Part shown: in pieces, positions 30,812 through 31,280 of the stretch
Position numbering within the stretch: position 1 is the first letter of the stretch
How the letters are laid out: the number at the start of each line of letters is the position of its first letter
Assembly: GCF_000284415.1 (NCBI RefSeq)
Contig: NC_017059.1
Coordinates: forward strand, 188,293-219,572
DNA from: Pararhodospirillum photometricum DSM 122
GTDB lineage: Bacteria; Pseudomonadota; Alphaproteobacteria; Rhodospirillales; Rhodospirillaceae
Length of the DNA: 31,280 bases
Direction: 5' to 3'
Position numbers and translations under genes: made by a program
The notes under the pieces: generated by a model
What the model was told of the DNA's origin: nothing
Seen by the model: the letters and a program-made list of their open reading frames with translations, nothing else
Database searches by the model: none

Positions 30812-31230
30812 CCGCCCCTGAGATCCCCAAAGACGCCGTCGTGTGGGCCCAGGTGCGCTTCGACGCCAACGGCCTGGTGCCCGCCATCGCCCAGCAGCAC
30901 GACACGGGCGAGGTGTTGATGATGGCCTGGATGACCCGCGAGACCCTGGCTGAAACCCTGAGCACCGGCCAAGCGTGCTACTGGTCGCGCTCGCGGGGCA
31001 AGCCCTGGCGCAAGGGTGAAACTTCGGGCCAGCGCCAGCGCGTGGTGGACGTGCGCTTGGACTGCGACGGCGATACCGTGCTGCTCCTGGTGGACCAAGA
31101 CGGCGCCGCTTGCCATACCGGCCGGCGCTCGTGTTTCTATCGCGCGGTTGATGCCACGGGGAGCCTGAGCGAGATCATGGCCCCCCTGGTCGATCCCGAA
31201 CTCCTTTACGGCCCCGGCGGAGGTCATTGA
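30808..31230 (+). CDS. hisI: Phosphoribosyl-AMP cyclohydrolase
   Basis: HisI opens the purine ring of phosphoribosyl-AMP in histidine synthesis. The 140 residues carry the metal sites: Asp85, Asp87, Asp89 and Cys86 in RLDCDGD, and Cys102 and Cys109 in ACHTGRRSC, which together bind magnesium and zinc. The otherwise conserved KGETSGHxQ loop reads KGETSGQRQ (Gln75 in place of His). The start overlaps the metC stop by four bases, and the stop overlaps the next start by one. This is a stand-alone HisI, without HisE. A zinc-enzyme gene beside a COG0523 GTPase recalls zinc-response clusters. Confidence 0.95.
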   Translation: MTAPEIPKDAVVWAQVRFDANGLVPAIAQQHDTGEVLMMAWMTRETLAETLSTGQACYWSRSRGKPWRKGETSGQRQRVVDVRLDCDGDTVLLLVDQDGAACHTGRRSCFYRAVDATGSLSEIMAPLVDPELLYGPGGGH

Positions 31231-31280
31231 TGACTGCCTTTCTTCCCGTCACCGTGCTGACCGGCTTTCTCGGCGCGGGC
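31230..31280 (+). CDS. CobW/COG0523 GTPase, start only
   Basis: Seventeen residues are visible, MTAFLPVTVLTGFLGAG, the N-terminus and beginning of the P-loop of G3E GTPases (normally GFLGAGKTT). The family includes zinc chaperones (ZigA, YeiR, ZNG1-type) and CobW. The ATG overlaps the hisI stop by one base, so it is translationally coupled to hisI. The rest lies outside the window, so the subfamily cannot be named. Confidence 0.85.
   Translation, partial: MTAFLPVTVLTGFLGAG

Noticed and set aside
1..31280. tRNA or rRNA genes
   Set aside because: No cloverleaf with a GGTTCGAATCC-like T arm plus CCA-side stem, and no rRNA core sequence, was seen in any intergenic space.

Overview
The window reads as chromosome of a GC-rich, motile, phototrophic alphaproteobacterium of the Rhodospirillaceae (Rhodospirillum / Pararhodospirillum type). 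The evidence is bacteriochlorophyll genes (a broken bchD followed by bchO), a CtrA/ChpT cell-cycle relay, a CheA with two CheW-like domains and a receiver, an L-malyl-CoA lyase of the kind used in the ethylmalonyl-CoA pathway, and the alphaproteobacterial order tatABC-serS-surE. The genus is an inference from gene content; no database was searched.

Layout. 1-1813 (minus): a di-iron metallo-beta-lactamase-fold protein running off the left edge, a small DUF2892 membrane protein, and a Crp/Fnr regulator broken by a one-base frameshift. 1815-3909 (minus): accA and malyl-CoA lyase. 4126-5920 (minus): fliJ and fliI, divergent from ctrA (6187-6894, plus). 6953-12342 (minus): the chemotaxis operon cheA-cheY-cheB-cheR, with no cheW in it. 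12545-13204 (minus): chpT. 13205-14160: a small disturbed islet with an AT-rich lipoprotein gene and the 3' end of an unrecognised gene. 14152-15941 (plus): bchD without its ATPase half, then bchO. 15990-21675: mrp divergent from hflK-hflC-degP, then a frameshifted and shortened ABC-transport auxiliary lipoprotein. 21916-26856 (minus): tatABC-serS-surE and a DUF1289 protein. 26857-31280 (mostly plus): cysK, sseA, a small unknown protein on the minus strand, metC-hisI, and the start of a COG0523 GTPase.

How the genes work together. CtrA and ChpT are two steps of the CckA-ChpT-CtrA phosphorelay, and they flank the chemotaxis operon and sit beside flagellar export genes, so cell-cycle control and motility genes are packed together. 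HflK/HflC, a Do-type protease and Tat translocation form an envelope-quality and export group. CysK, a mercaptopyruvate sulfurtransferase and cystathionine beta-lyase form a sulfur amino-acid group.

The most striking feature is not a gene. About a dozen intergenic spaces carry copies of one GC-rich palindromic repeat of about 35-45 bp. Its arms are GGTCTGGGGAGGC and GCCTCCCCAGCC, and most copies are followed by T-rich DNA. Single copies point with the preceding gene like an intrinsic terminator. At three genes (crp, fliJ, bchO) an inverted second copy, or half of one, lies between the stop codon and the sense copy, always in the same order. Two genes also carry single-base changes in short homopolymer runs, and bchD has lost its 5' half at a junction with a foreign-looking gene end. 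These could be real decay or sequence/assembly errors.
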